DNA of 52,029 nucleotides, taken from the NCBI RefSeq assembly GCF_004570865.1, contig NZ_SPQS01000037.1, forward strand, positions 1-52,029, given 5' to 3'. Source of the DNA: Bradyrhizobium frederickii. GTDB taxonomy: Bacteria; Pseudomonadota; Alphaproteobacteria; Rhizobiales; Xanthobacteraceae. Under the pieces are notes generated by a model. The model saw only the letters and a list, made by a program, of their open reading frames with translations, made no database searches and was not told the origin of the DNA. Both the position numbers and the translations under genes were made by a program. Position 1 is the stretch's first letter, and every line of letters begins with the position of its first letter. This document shows positions 27,803 to 37,624 of this stretch, in pieces.

Positions 27803-28574
27803 CGTTCAGACCTTCGTGCTTGAAAAGTGAACCCTATCGGCGCTCGCTCGATGGAGCGATACAAAGCCAGCCGCAAAGCGCTAAAACGACAAGAAATTTG
27901 TCTGCCACTCATGACTTGAGAACCGTTCAGTTCGATCGATCGGCTGGATCAAAGGACACTGCAATCGCACCCTCGATTGCTCGACAGTTGAAACGAAGTC
28001 GCGCGCCAGCTCAATTGCACGAAGATTGATTGCGGATATGGGAAGGTTGGAACGCACTATACGGACGTTTGCCGAAGACCGCCCGCGGCACATGGAAGGA
28101 TATTACGTATAATCACAAACTTCCTGTTGCTGAGGCATTGAAGACGTAAATGCGACGTGCACCTCGCTGATGCTCCGCATACACCAAAGAAGTACGGCAA
28201 AAGAGCGATCAGCTCGGCGAGCGCGGCAAAGAAGCAGACCATGACATCTCACTTGGCAAGGTGCAGCAATCTTGTCAGCGCGTATCGCTCCCGGCGCAAC
28301 TGTGAATGCTGCCCTTGGTCCGCCAAGACACTGAGCCGTAGCTCCGGCCAGCCTGTTGTACGCCAGCCCATCCGTCCGAACTATACCAAATATTTGATTT
28401 TCCTGCTCTTGGCGCGTTGCCCTCCCTAATCGGCGCTAAGGAGGCTTGTAAACGATGGAACCTGACTTAAGATGCCTCCGGAGATCCAGCAAGCGCGGTT
28501 GGCCGCATCTCTACTGACGGAGACGAGATTGTCCGGTCATTTATGTGGGAGATCAGATCGATCCGTGCGCTCCA
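27803..28574. other. Intergenic stretch upstream of the sulfotransferase
   Basis: No gene was recognised. The sulfotransferase promoter must lie here, read on the minus strand, but no nod box (ATC-N9-GAT repeats), tts box or -24/-12 element could be identified by eye. Confidence 0.4.
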
Positions 28575-28960
28575 AGAACTCTTGCCAAATTAAATGTGCT
28601 TGGCATCACTCGGCTACGGTGGATGATCCTGATGGCTTTAACCTATTTGGGCAAAAGAAAAGGGTGTACCGTTCAACCTGGTATCACGATTGATGCACGT
28701 CGGCCCTTACTTTGTGACAACCCACTCTAAGCTGCTAGAGAAAAACGGTTTGCTGCGGCGTAAGTCCTCCGCAAACGATGCCCGGCGGACAGATGTCGCT
28801 GACGGCCAAACGCGCAAGCATCTCGCGACTTTGGAGCCACGACAGGCAGCGCTGGATGAGCTCGCATTTGATGAAAGTGGCGTTGACCGATCAAGCGAGT
28901 TCATTCCCAGGGCTGCTACACTGAGGCTTCGCCTGGAAAGGGCCCGCTCTGGCATTCAGA
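28575..28960 (+). pseudogene. MarR-family transcriptional regulator, frameshifted
   Basis: Two frames give consecutive parts of a MarR winged-helix protein. The first reads GITRLRWMILMALTYLGKRK and GCTVQPGITIDARRPL. The second reads KLLEKNGLLRRKSSANDARR, TDVADGQTRKHLATLEPRQA and ALDELAFDESG. The break falls near 28710, between the recognition-helix region and the wing. The amino-terminal part before 28575 is not clear. The protein would have bound DNA as a dimer; it cannot be made in one piece now. Confidence 0.6.
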
Positions 28961-28999
28961 AGATCAAACGCACGACTGTCAGAAATGGAGCTCGCTAAC

Positions 29000-29230
29000 A
29001 TGAGTCTCCCATCCTTCGAATATGTCTTGAAGCAGCGCGGTCGAACGTGGTTGTGGTTCGTTTACAACGCCGAGGGCGCTCAGGTGATGACGGGTTCAGG
29101 CCGTAACCGCTCGGCCGCCATCTATCAAGCTAACAGAGCGCTTTTTCAATTGCTGTTAAGCGCGCCATATCGCCTCGGAGCTCGAGCTAGCCAACAGGCT
29201 CGGCGAGGTCCGCTTACACCCAAACTTTAG
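29000..29230 (+). CDS. Small conserved hypothetical protein
   Basis: The 76-residue soluble protein reads FEYVLKQRGRTWLWFVYNAE early and SAAIYQANRALFQLLLSAPY in the second half. It resembles short proteins of unknown function that I associate with rhizobial symbiosis regions. ATG 29000 is preferred over ATG 28985 because GGAG sits 9 bases before it. It lies 40 bases after the MarR remnant. No catalytic motif is visible, and the Arg-rich tail after residue 56 may be unstructured. Confidence 0.55.
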   Translation: MSLPSFEYVLKQRGRTWLWFVYNAEGAQVMTGSGRNRSAAIYQANRALFQLLLSAPYRLGARASQQARRGPLTPKL

Positions 29231-29658
29231 CCTAGCATGAGCTTCGAGGATGCCCCATTTGCGAGTTTGTTTCCATTTGGCTAAAGTGGTCAGCCGATGT
29301 GTTCGGCCCAGCGCGTAGACTACTCGTCGAAGCTGAAGAAGCTGATGGCCGAACGAATACTAGATTCTGCGTGTAGGGGATTCGTGTGCGACTGGCCATC
29401 TTCTCAAAGTAACGCGCCTAGGACTGGGCGTTTTGGCCCCATCGCGGGCTAAGATTATGTCTTCACTGGCAATCATACATTGCAAGCGGCTGTCGAGAGC
29501 GCCTTGCAAAAAAAAATGATCAAAGATAGGGAGACGACGGAGCCCGTTCCGCGACATTGAAAGCCATCCAGCATGTGCGTGAAAAACTCTCTCAGCGCGG
29601 GTCGGCAAAGCCAATGTGCAATAGCCGCCCTACCGCACTATTAGCCAGCGTTTCTGAG

Positions 29659-29847
29659 TTAACGCTGATGCCCGAGTCCGATTCCGAGATTTAAGGCCTT
29701 CTGGCGTAGCGCGCCGACGCTGCGTTTGGTCATTTTTGCTATTTTTATGACCGGCGTCCGAGCCTTCGAATGGACTTTGAGCTCTTTGATATCCGCCTTC
29801 GTCCACTCGCGCCGCTTAACGCGTTTCTTGGTTGCTTTTTTCACCAT
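29659..29847 (-). CDS. Small basic conserved hypothetical protein
   Basis: The 62-residue, very Lys/Arg-rich protein starts MVKKATKKRVKRREWTKADI, with SKARTPVIKIAKMTKRSVGA and LRQKALNLGIGLG after it. The ATG at 29847 is chosen because AGAAGGAG precedes it by 5 bases, although the frame stays open upstream. The WTKADIKELK...LRQKA pattern resembles a SANT/Myb-like or Sigma-70-like helix-turn-helix, so DNA binding is plausible. It stands alone, with non-coding sequence of more than 300 bases on both sides (29231-29658 and 29848-30222), in which I see nothing. Confidence 0.65.
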   Translation of the reverse strand: MVKKATKKRVKRREWTKADIKELKVHSKARTPVIKIAKMTKRSVGALRQKALNLGIGLGHQR

Positions 29848-30222
29848 GAATGCTCCTTCTGAGTGGAGCGCTTGTAGCATAGTTTTTTCGGAGCGACGAC
29901 CGTTAAAAAACGGACAGTCATCGGAACTCGCGCCAGTTATTAGCTCGGTCATGCTTTCGGAAGACAAGGCGTCTGGACTACTGCACCTGTTGATAAACTT
30001 CGCACAGACGCTGTGTTGAGAGGCTTCGTTATTGAATGCAGCCCACTCGACGTCTTTCTATTCGAAGCTAAGCAGGACGGTCCGTGATTTGTATATGCCT
30101 AGAGCGATCAAACACCGACGCCCTATGACACATCGTGACGGTCTCTTGCTATGGTCACCTCACGGCGATTTAGCGCGCGCTCGTTAGTAAGTGCCAGAGC
30201 TCCCTCGGGGCGCGAGAGAATA

Positions 30223-30369
30223 CTAGATCGGTGTCGCCTTCGTGTCCATCGTCCGGGAGCAGCTCAAGGCGTCGAAGTGCTTGAAGACATCAGGTCCTCC
30301 ATCCTCAGGTCGGTTGAAGCCATATCATCCCTTGATCGTGTTGAACCGCTTCACAGTACCATTAGCCAC
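30223..30369 (-). pseudogene. Cold-shock (CspA-like) protein, pseudogene
   Basis: GTG 30369 follows GGAGAT and opens with ANGTVKRFNTIKG, then a TGA, then YGFNRPEDGGPDVFKHFDAL. This is the CSD pattern GTVKWFN-KGYGFI-DVFVH. The stop sits inside the first RNP motif as an extra codon between KG and YGF. The conserved aromatic W and the I after GF are also altered, and the region after FDAL does not match. The original was an RNA-binding cold-shock domain protein; this copy is dead. Confidence 0.65.
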
Positions 30370-30536
30370 TGCATTATCTCCAAACTGCACTTGCGCGACC
30401 TAATCGGGGTAGGTGGCCATCACCAAGGGATTGAGCGGCAAGCCGTCAGGCTGATAACCCTTGCGCCGGCTCAATCGCTTGCCAAGGAACGCTTTCTGCG
30501 CGCGCTCGTTGGCAGCTGCTAAGACACCATCGGTGG

Positions 30537-30848
30537 CTACTCATCTTCGGGCTCTTGCGCGGTCTTCCGCTCAACCTGCCCCTGCATAGCACCCAGATCT
30601 AGCAGTTCGAGCCTCTCAAGAGCCTTCCTTCCCTCGTCGGTGATAATCCAGCACCCGGCCTCTCGCTCGACCAGCCTTTGGCCGAAAATATCGAGTTGCG
30701 GCGCGCGGCTCGCGATGCGCTTCATACGCGCCGGCCACTCTGGGCCGCTGCTGTAATAGATCGCCAAATACTGTTTAACGACTTCGATGCTCGCCCGTCC
30801 GTGCGGCTGGCCGGCAAGTATCTTCAGTATGGACAGCTGAAAACTCAC
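30537..30848 (-). CDS. Conserved hypothetical protein with winged-helix-like sequence
   Basis: The 103-residue soluble protein reads SFQLSILKILAGQPHGRASI at the start, then SGPEWPARMKRIASRAPQLD, and WIITDEGRKALERLE near the end. The LxILxxL...ITDEGRKALE pattern is typical of small winged-helix domains. GTG 30848 is the likely start; no strong ribosome site is visible. No neighbour on the same strand within 250 bases helps to define a role. The last 20 residues are acidic and probably disordered. Confidence 0.6.
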   Translation of the reverse strand: MSFQLSILKILAGQPHGRASIEVVKQYLAIYYSSGPEWPARMKRIASRAPQLDIFGQRLVEREAGCWIITDEGRKALERLELLDLGAMQGQVERKTAQEPEDE

Positions 30849-31105
30849 GCGCGCACGCCATCGAGTCGAGGAAAAGCTCCATAATACTTATCCTGAGCGA
30901 AGCCACAGCGCCGTCCTGCCGTTTTTCAAAAGAAACCTTGCACCATAAGCCTAATGAAGCAGGATACCCACCTGCCGTCGACGACAGCCTGCATTGCCTG
31001 GTCGCCAGCGCACAACGGCTTCGCCGTAAGCAAGTTTCTCAACGGCATCGGCGACATCCTGCCCAGAGCGTTTTGAAGCATGGTCAGCGTAGGTAACCGC
31101 GTTGG

Positions 31106-31324
31106 CTAAGCGTGTGACGAGGTCTCGACTGCCGTCTTTGATCGATTTGAGATCAAACTACGTCGGTGGTACCCGCGCTGTTGCACATCTTGCCGAATGA
31201 CATCGCTCACTAAACGCACCGCCCGCTTCTTTCGCTTCCAACTGCCGTCCAACCCTACGGGGATCGCAAACCCTCGCGGAACGACCAAAAGATCGCGCCT
31301 TCCATTCAAATAAATATCGAACAT
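31106..31324 (-). CDS. Small conserved hypothetical protein
   Basis: The 72-residue protein begins MFDIYLNGRRDLLVVPRGFA and continues DGSWKRKKRAVRLVSDVIRQ. It is basic and soluble, with no known domain. ATG 31324 is chosen because GAGGAC precedes it by 3-8 bases and because the upstream open frame reads as non-coding. Similar short proteins occur in Bradyrhizobium, to my recollection. Between 30849 and 31105 nothing was recognised. Confidence 0.5.
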   Translation of the reverse strand: MFDIYLNGRRDLLVVPRGFAIPVGLDGSWKRKKRAVRLVSDVIRQDVQQRGYHRRSLISNRSKTAVETSSHA

Positions 31325-31681
31325 GTCGTCCTCGTTTGACACGAGCGTAGATCGCCGGTCTATACATTTGGTGACATCGAAGCAACAGTTGCGCTCAAAG
31401 ACTCTACGCGAGTTTTCTGCAAAATTCGCCCGTACTTGAGCGTGCCTGGGGCAATCCCGCTGCTCCTTCACGTGCTCCGCATCGCCGAGAATACAGGAGC
31501 CGTCGGACGCCTTATCATCGCAAACAGATCCTCTTAGGTGTCGTGAGACGACCGCCCGCCGACTTGACGCCAGCATCACCAGTTGTACTCGAACCGACGG
31601 TCGACGCGAGCCTGTCGGGGATCACGCTTACATTACAGATTGACCCACGTTTCAATTCGCGGACTTTGCGCGAAAGTCAGG

Positions 31682-31909
31682 CTAACCAGCCCATACCGGC
31701 GGCAATGCAGGCGGGGTTCGAAGCTCTATCACATCGGCGAAGACCGTCCAATCGCGGACACTCTTTTGCTTGCAGAAATCGGCCTCAGCCTGCTGTGCAG
31801 CAGCACTCAATGAGGCAGCATCGACCTTGAACGCTGCCTGACAGGCACGATGTTCGTGGCCGGTATCGTCACAAACGGTCTTAATGAACCGAACATTAAA
31901 TGAAGGCAT
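31682..31909 (-). CDS. Small conserved hypothetical protein
   Basis: The 75-residue protein begins MPSFNVRFIKTVCDDTGHEH and continues ACQAAFKVDAASLSAAAQQA and VRDWTVFADVIEL. The strand-helix-strand feel and conserved CDDTGHEH suggest a small folded domain, but function is unknown. ATG 31909 has AAGAAG 8 bases upstream. I recall similar proteins in many bradyrhizobia. The next recognisable item lies beyond 33560. Confidence 0.6.
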   Translation of the reverse strand: MPSFNVRFIKTVCDDTGHEHRACQAAFKVDAASLSAAAQQAEADFCKQKSVRDWTVFADVIELRTPPALPPVWAG

Positions 31910-33562
31910 GACACGCTCTTCTTGTGGGTTTCCTGATCCACCATTCTGCCTACTCGCGCCACAGGCGTATTTGATCTGCCTCAAGCAGCACCCCAAGAGG
32001 TTGTCCGCTCCTTCATTGAGTACTGTTGAAACTTTGGCATCGCCGCCCGAGCGCTCCCGTTGTCCCGCAGACCACGCGAGATCTATTTGTCAAGCTGCGC
32101 GGATCGCACTCCGTTGTGAGCCGCGGGGTAACGCGTTCTGGTCTGCTCATGCCCTCGACCAACAAAATTGAGTCGCCGATGACTCGAGGAATGTCTTGAA
32201 CAGACGATTGAGTGCGGCATGCGCCGTCACGCCAGAAATGCCGACTATTGATCACGATCGATCCCATACCCAACCGCCGGCAATATCGAGATTCGAGAGG
32301 CCGCGAACTTTACACGCGGTACTTGGTGGTCTCAGGAGGCGTCGCCGCAAACACCAGGTCATTGCGCCAGTCACCGGCCAAAGCCATTTCTGACCCGCGC
32401 CGGCGGCCGCGGCTATCGATGGTGAAACCTACGCGCACGTGATCGTGGGCCATGCGGCGAACCGACCCGATCTCCCTTCTGACGGTCCATGCTGCGGCCG
32501 CGAGAGCAAAGCCGATGCCCACGCTTGTCGCAGCAGACGTTTCGATGAGCCAAGGTCGTCAGGACTTCAGCGCCAAAGCCCATTTCTGGGATCTGCCCGG
32601 CGAGGCCACCGACAATGCGAGGCAAGCGATCAATCGACGATCTGCTTGCCGGCTACCGCAGCACTGGGACAAATGCTGTCGTGGCCTATTCGAGCGTGCG
32701 CATCAAATCAACCAGGCTACACGCTTACGTGTTTGCAGACCACGCGAGGTCGCGGCGGATCGCTCGACTTGGGCATGTCGCCTGCCAATGAAGCCTATGC
32801 GGCTCGAAGCCGCAGCTCGAGCTCGGCCATTTCTGGACGCGCATCAGCTCTTTTTGACCTGTATCAATACAGCGGCGATTGCCTACTGATAGAAGTAAGC
32901 TTCCTGTCCAATATCACACACATGGCAGACAGAGAGACATGATGCGCCATCAGCTTTTCATGTCCAGATACCGGCGACAGTTCAAGGAGCGCTGCCGGAT
33001 GTACCCAAGCGGTGTGCCGATGACTGCACACAACAACCTGCGCCGCGTGCTAGGCGTCCACTTCATCGACCCGCGTACAGGCGCGATGATCGGCGCCAAG
33101 CGAAGCCAGGCTTATCCGAATGGTGTGGCTGACGTCATCAGAACCGAGCGCCCCACGCTGCCGACGTGGGACAAGGAGATTTCCCACGAACGAGGGATGT
33201 TTCGAAATGAGAGACCACAGGGACATTCGTTCCGCCGCAGGTCGGGCTGCTGGGGCGGAAGTCCAGTTAATTTTCTGCAGAACAGCGGTTAATACGAGCC
33301 GCCGACGCCTTGAGCTGATCCACATTGATTCGACCGAAGCCCGGGAGTTGCTTCGCAGCGCCAATCCTAGTATCTCGGCTGGCGAGCAGATCATGTCCCG
33401 ACACGACAGGTTCAACGGCGCCACGGCCGACAAAAGCCCGGCCGCGATTGGCGCAATCGAGAGCGCGCCGCCTCGGCAATATTGCGCTGAGCCTGCTCGC
33501 GGCGGCCAAGCCATCTCGTGCGAAGTGTTCAGAAGGTTGCCTGAATTTGTCAGCCAGCAGCG
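31910..33562. other. Unassigned stretch, probably decayed coding sequence
   Basis: Several short ORFs of both strands overlap here, but none shows a family signature, a good ribosome site or a consistent partner strand. High GC content alone would produce such ORFs. I see no RNA gene, repeat array or terminator. Confidence 0.35.
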
Positions 33563-33589
33563 ATGAACACCGTGCAAGATCTACTGGCG

Positions 33590-33777
33590 ACCTGACGTGG
33601 GAGCGGCTCGAAACGGCACCGCCCTGGAATCGGGATCTGGAGATTGCCGTGATCGAGGGTAATACCATTCACCGGGTGGTCTTTCCTTGCCGGCGGGCCT
33701 TCAGCGGCTGGATCAATGCCAAGAGCGGAGAACACATAGCCGTGCGGCCGACGCACTGGCGCATATGGCCCAGATAG
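33590..33777 (+). pseudogene. C-terminal fragment of a conserved hypothetical protein
   Basis: The frame ends PPWNRDLEIAVIEGNTIHRV, VFPCRRAFSGWINAKSG, VRPTHWRIW and a stop. The FPCRR-GW-A-PTHWR-W pattern recalls a common short bradyrhizobial protein of unknown function. No in-frame ATG or ribosome site precedes it closely, so it is probably truncated at the 5' side. Confidence 0.45.
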
Positions 33778-34121
33778 CTGCGGCCATCCACGCAATACAT
33801 TGGTGTGAGTTGAAGCGCATTCTGCTCCGGTGGCCTCTCGTGGGAAACAATGAAAAGTCGATCGAATGATAGCGTCTCCCAGAAAAGATGTCCGACCACG
33901 CCTGGTAAGCCTATGGCGCTGCCGCGGCTGCCGACGCGCTAGCTCTCATGCTCTGCCTGGCGCTAAATCCATATGTTCATGACCTCGCGTTCATGAACAT
34001 CTACCTTCCAGTCCTCGTTTTGCCGCTTTCGTCGCGGCTGCGGCCCAGGCTAACGTCGCTCCCCGCTCTGCAGCCTCATGATCGGCGTGGCCATTCCTGT
34101 GAAAGGCCTAATCCCGCAGCC

Positions 34122-35136
34122 ATGATCGATACCGCGGAATTCGCGGGCACCATGATCGTGATTGAGAAGAGGATCATTCGCTCGTTCAGCGCCTTAGCAG
34201 TGCGTTTACTTGGTTGCTCTCACGTGGTCGAATGAATGTATCGACGTCGAGGCCGCAGCTCTACCGCGTCGAGCACGGGCGCTACATCGAACGTTGTCTG
34301 ACCAACGGCGAGCGGCCCATAATTGGCATCGGCCCATCGTGGTCGGCGAACGAAGCGACGGCTCGATCTCCGTCGGTAAGGCCAAAGTGCGCGCCGAACG
34401 GTTCTTCACCGGTTTCATCCGAAACCTCACCGAGGCGGGCGCAGGGACGGCGGTTGGAAGAGCTACAATCTGAACTCGTGCACGTGTCGCGACCGACCGC
34501 CATAGGTGAGATGGCATCGTCTATTGACAGTGAGATCAACCGGCCGCGCTCCGCAATTACAAACTGCATGCGGGCACAAAGGCTCCGCTCGCGCGCACCG
34601 CGCCGGACGCCAACTGCAATGGTGATGCACTCGAACGCGCGGCGCAACACGCTCTACGCGCCAAAGATATCATCAAGCGCCCGCGGGACTTCGTTTCCAG
34701 GGGCGAGCACACTGTGGAGAAGCCGCTCACGCTCCTTGAAGAAGCTGTGGCCTTGGCCCTAGTCGGCCCCAAGGAGTCGGGCGTACGCGTGATGACCCGC
34801 AGCGACCGCGACATCATTGTAGACAAGATCCAGATTCAGCAGGTCGCGCTAAACCTGATACGTAATGAAATCGAGACCATGACTCCTGCCAGCGCCGCGA
34901 AGTTGCCAACGTCGACACGTATACCGTTGCTGATAAGGGGCCCGGCATCAAGCGCTGATATCGCCGACCGACTGTTCCAGCTCTTTGTCGCGACCAAAAG
35001 CCATGGCGTGCGCGTGAGGCTATCAATCTTCCGGACGATCATCGAGTCACATAGCAGCCATATCGTCGTGGAAGCGACTCCGAGTAGCAGCACGATCCTT
35101 AAGACGGCATTTGCGGAGCTTAACGAAGAGACATGA
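34122..35136 (+). pseudogene. fixL: FixL-like oxygen-sensor histidine kinase, degenerate
   Basis: Alternating frames recover the FixL plan. The PAS part reads MIVIEKRIIRSFSALAVRLL, then YRVEHGRYIERCLTNGERPI with the candidate heme-ligand His, then VVGERSDG and RFFTGFIRNLTE. The linker and kinase read LEELQSELVHVSRPTAIGEM and ASSIDSEINRPRSAITN; the family has AHELNQP, so the phospho-acceptor His has become Ser. The ATPase part reads IQQVALNLIRNEIETM and IADRLFQLFVATKSHGVRV. At least three frameshifts occur. The last frame overlaps the fixJ start by four bases (ATGA), so the operon layout is preserved although the kinase is dead. Confidence 0.85.
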
Positions 35137-35738
35137 TTGGGCGGCGAATTCTTGTGATCGACGATGACGCCGCAATGCGGGACTCGCTCGCGTTTCTTCT
35201 TGATGTAAACGGTTTCTACGTAGCAACCTATGAGACGGCGACCGCGTTTTTTAATGACGTCGCGAGCGGTCCAGTCGATTGCATCGTGTCAGACATCCGT
35301 ATGCCGGGTATGAGCGGTCTCGAATTGGTCAGAAAAGTGAAGGCCAATCGCGTCGACTGCCCGGTTATCTTGATAACTGGTCATGCCGACGTATCGCTCG
35401 CAGTCGAAGCGATGAAAGCGGGTGCGGTCGACTTCATCGAAAAGCCGTTCGAAGAGGAGGTACTGTTGCGCGCGATCAATAGTGCGTTGAAAGCGCGGCC
35501 AACGAAACCCGCCGATGACGCAGCGAAACTGCAGGCGGAAGCCCGCCTCGCGGACCTCTCCTCGCGCGAACGTGACGTCCTGCAGGGACTATTAGCCGGC
35601 AAGATCAACAAGGTGATCGCCCATGATCTGGGCATTAGTCCTCGGACAGTCGAGGTTTACCGTGCAAACCTCATGGCCAAGGCCAATGTCCGCAGCATGT
35701 CCGAGTTGATGCGGATCGCCATTACCGCGGGACTCTAG
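35133..35738 (+). CDS. fixJ: FixJ-family response regulator (intact)
   Basis: The 201-residue two-domain transcription factor has a complete receiver: acidic cluster DDD at 10-12, phospho-acceptor Asp 54 in CIVSDIRMPG, Thr 82 in LITGHAD and Lys 104 in FIEKPF. The C-terminal LuxR-type helix-turn-helix reads LSSRERDVLQGLLAGKINK, IAHDLGISPRTVEVYRANL. In rhizobia FixJ, phosphorylated by the oxygen sensor FixL, activates fixK and nif/fix genes at low oxygen. Here its own kinase gene upstream is broken, so it must be served by another kinase or be inactive. It is probably a second copy beside a chromosomal fixLJ; a NodW-like role is possible. Confidence 0.88.
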   Translation: MIGRRILVIDDDAAMRDSLAFLLDVNGFYVATYETATAFFNDVASGPVDCIVSDIRMPGMSGLELVRKVKANRVDCPVILITGHADVSLAVEAMKAGAVDFIEKPFEEEVLLRAINSALKARPTKPADDAAKLQAEARLADLSSRERDVLQGLLAGKINKVIAHDLGISPRTVEVYRANLMAKANVRSMSELMRIAITAGL

Positions 35739-36539
35739 CAGGGACGCACTTGGTGCGAATGGCCTATTCATGCATTCAAGCTGCGCAGTCCAGACGACGA
35801 ACGGAGGTTGTCAGGTGCACAGCGCGGAGCCGATCATGTTTTCGGTGATGGCTATTGATGCAACACAAGCTGCTGGTTTCTTGGAATCACGACGGCACAT
35901 GAAGCAGATCAATGCGGTGCCCAAGTTTGTGCTCCGATGAACAGCAGGTCTGACCGCCCGAAGACCGGCATAATTCGGCAATATATTGGTCCGTCCTCCA
36001 ACGGAGCTCCCAGTGCGGGCTTCCGTGAACTCGGCTGGGCTACAGTGCGGTCTTCGAAATCAAACGATGACGTGGGTTGGAGGCGCATGATCATCAAGCC
36101 CGTCGATGAGGTCGGCCGCCGTACATCGATCCGTGTTTGAGAAACCAAGGGACCGCGCCGGCCCCATTCAAGACGCCCTCCTCATCGGACTTACGTATAA
36201 ACACTTAGGGGCTTCTACCTAGGGAAAACAACCAAATTTCCCAGTTCGTCAGGAACAGACAATCTGCGTCACATCGACGTTCGCAAGATAGGGTCCCCCA
36301 ATGCACGCCTAGGCCGCCAGTTTTACCAAGAGCTGCCGCCATCGGACCAGCGTCTTGCGTGGGCAACTTCAACACTTCGGCTAAGTTGCTATACGCCAGC
36401 TCAAATCGGAGCGCGCTACTTTTTCGCGTCGAACGGCGCGGACGAACGCGGCGCAGCGAAGGACGCCGAATTCGGCTTAGGAGATCCTCTGAGCCGCAGA
36501 AACGCTTCCAGCCTACATTGTGCCTCCAGGAGCACCGCA
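35739..36539. other. Intergenic stretch between fixJ and the hemerythrin gene
   Basis: No convincing gene. The plus strand before 36540 has AGGAG eight bases ahead of the hemerythrin start. No TTGAT-N4-ATCAA (FixK/FNR) site was found by eye. The minus-strand ORF 35909-36148 has no family signature. Confidence 0.4.
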
Positions 36540-37139
36540 ATGATTATCGATCTTTTGCTTCGAGAGCATCGCAACATTGATCTGCTTCTGGTCGCTCTTG
36601 AACACGAAGTGGAGATTTTTGAGAAAGGGATCCGTCCTGATTATGAGGTCATTCGCGCGATTATCAGCTATTTCGAGGTTTATCCCGAGGTCTACCATCA
36701 TCCACAGGAAGACTTGATTTTTTCCAAGCTCAAGGCTCGCGATCCGGATGCAGCTGCAATCGTCGGCGATCTCGCGCTTGAACACCAGGAAGTCGTCGAC
36801 CGTTTGCACCACTTCGCGCGGGCTATTGACGCCATCCTCGCGGATCGTGAACTTTTTCGGCAGGACGTCGGCGATATCATACGTGACTTTATAGTACGCG
36901 AGCGGCACCACATGAAGTGGGAAGAACGAGATTTCTTTCCGGCAGCTCTGAAGGCTCTCTCGGCTCAGGATTGGACCGAAATCGCTTCCGGTCACACCGA
37001 TCATGGAGATCCACTGTTCAGCGAGACAGCGGCAGCAACTTCCGATGCGCTAAGAGCGCATATTCTGCAATTGGAGCAAGAAGCTGAGGCCGAACGGAGC
37101 TCGGTCGCGTTTGCGTGCCCCAAGGCCGCCCCTCAGTGA
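36540..37139 (+). CDS. Hemerythrin-like HHE-domain protein
   Basis: The 199-residue soluble protein begins with a four-helix hemerythrin-like domain. Candidate di-iron ligands are visible: His 10 in REHRNID, His 53/54 and Glu 57 in YHHPQED, His 82 in LEHQEVV, His 123/124 in ERHHMKWEERDFF with Glu 128 or 129. Proteins of this type bind oxygen, or protect against or sense oxygen or nitric oxide. Residues 160-199 are a probable flexible tail. The ATG has AGGAG eight bases upstream. Its neighbours are fixJ and a hemN remnant, both low-oxygen functions, so a role in nodule or microaerobic physiology is plausible. The gene is intact. Confidence 0.85.
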   Translation: MIIDLLLREHRNIDLLLVALEHEVEIFEKGIRPDYEVIRAIISYFEVYPEVYHHPQEDLIFSKLKARDPDAAAIVGDLALEHQEVVDRLHHFARAIDAILADRELFRQDVGDIIRDFIVRERHHMKWEERDFFPAALKALSAQDWTEIASGHTDHGDPLFSETAAATSDALRAHILQLEQEAEAERSSVAFACPKAAPQ

Positions 37140-37624
37140 CACGGCGCCGAGATGGACGGGCTGTACTGATCGCTGCCGTTTCACAGCAGTAAGTGGACCT
37201 CATGTTCATCCTGTCAAAATGAAAATGGGGGGCTCGCGGGCACGTAGGCTGCCGTACCGCCAAAACAGCGTTTGCGCAATATAATCGCTTGCTCGACCAC
37301 CGGTGCAAACGCGCGCCGGAGTCTTCCTGAGCTCTGGTCCGGCATGTTCCAGAATGTGACGGTCGCAGGTCGGGCAGTTGCGCAGTGATATCGCGCGAAA
37401 CGGACGCCCCCCATGTCCACGGCCCGATAAGGACAGACGATTGCGGCCGCGCGGGTGCGCGCGAAGCAATTCCACGCGTTGACCCAACCCGGGACGTTCC
37501 GACTCATCCGACGGCAGCCGCTTCGACCCACTGCACGCCAACTGGGAGGCACTGCCAAGCCCGGATACGTTCAGCACCAACAGCAAGGCGCTTGACGTCG
37601 CTGGCCACGACCAGTAGCCGCCCA

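Noticed and set aside
21403..28574. Nod box upstream of rtxA or the sulfotransferase
   Set aside because: No sequence with the conserved ATC/GAT repeats was found by eye; a matrix scan would be needed to exclude a weak one.
30151..30522. 123-residue plus-strand ORF
   Set aside because: The opposite strand carries a recognisable cold-shock protein remnant; this ORF is its shadow.
31910..33562. Possible coding pieces on the minus strand such as 32310-32522
   Set aside because: Short, no ribosome site and no family signature.
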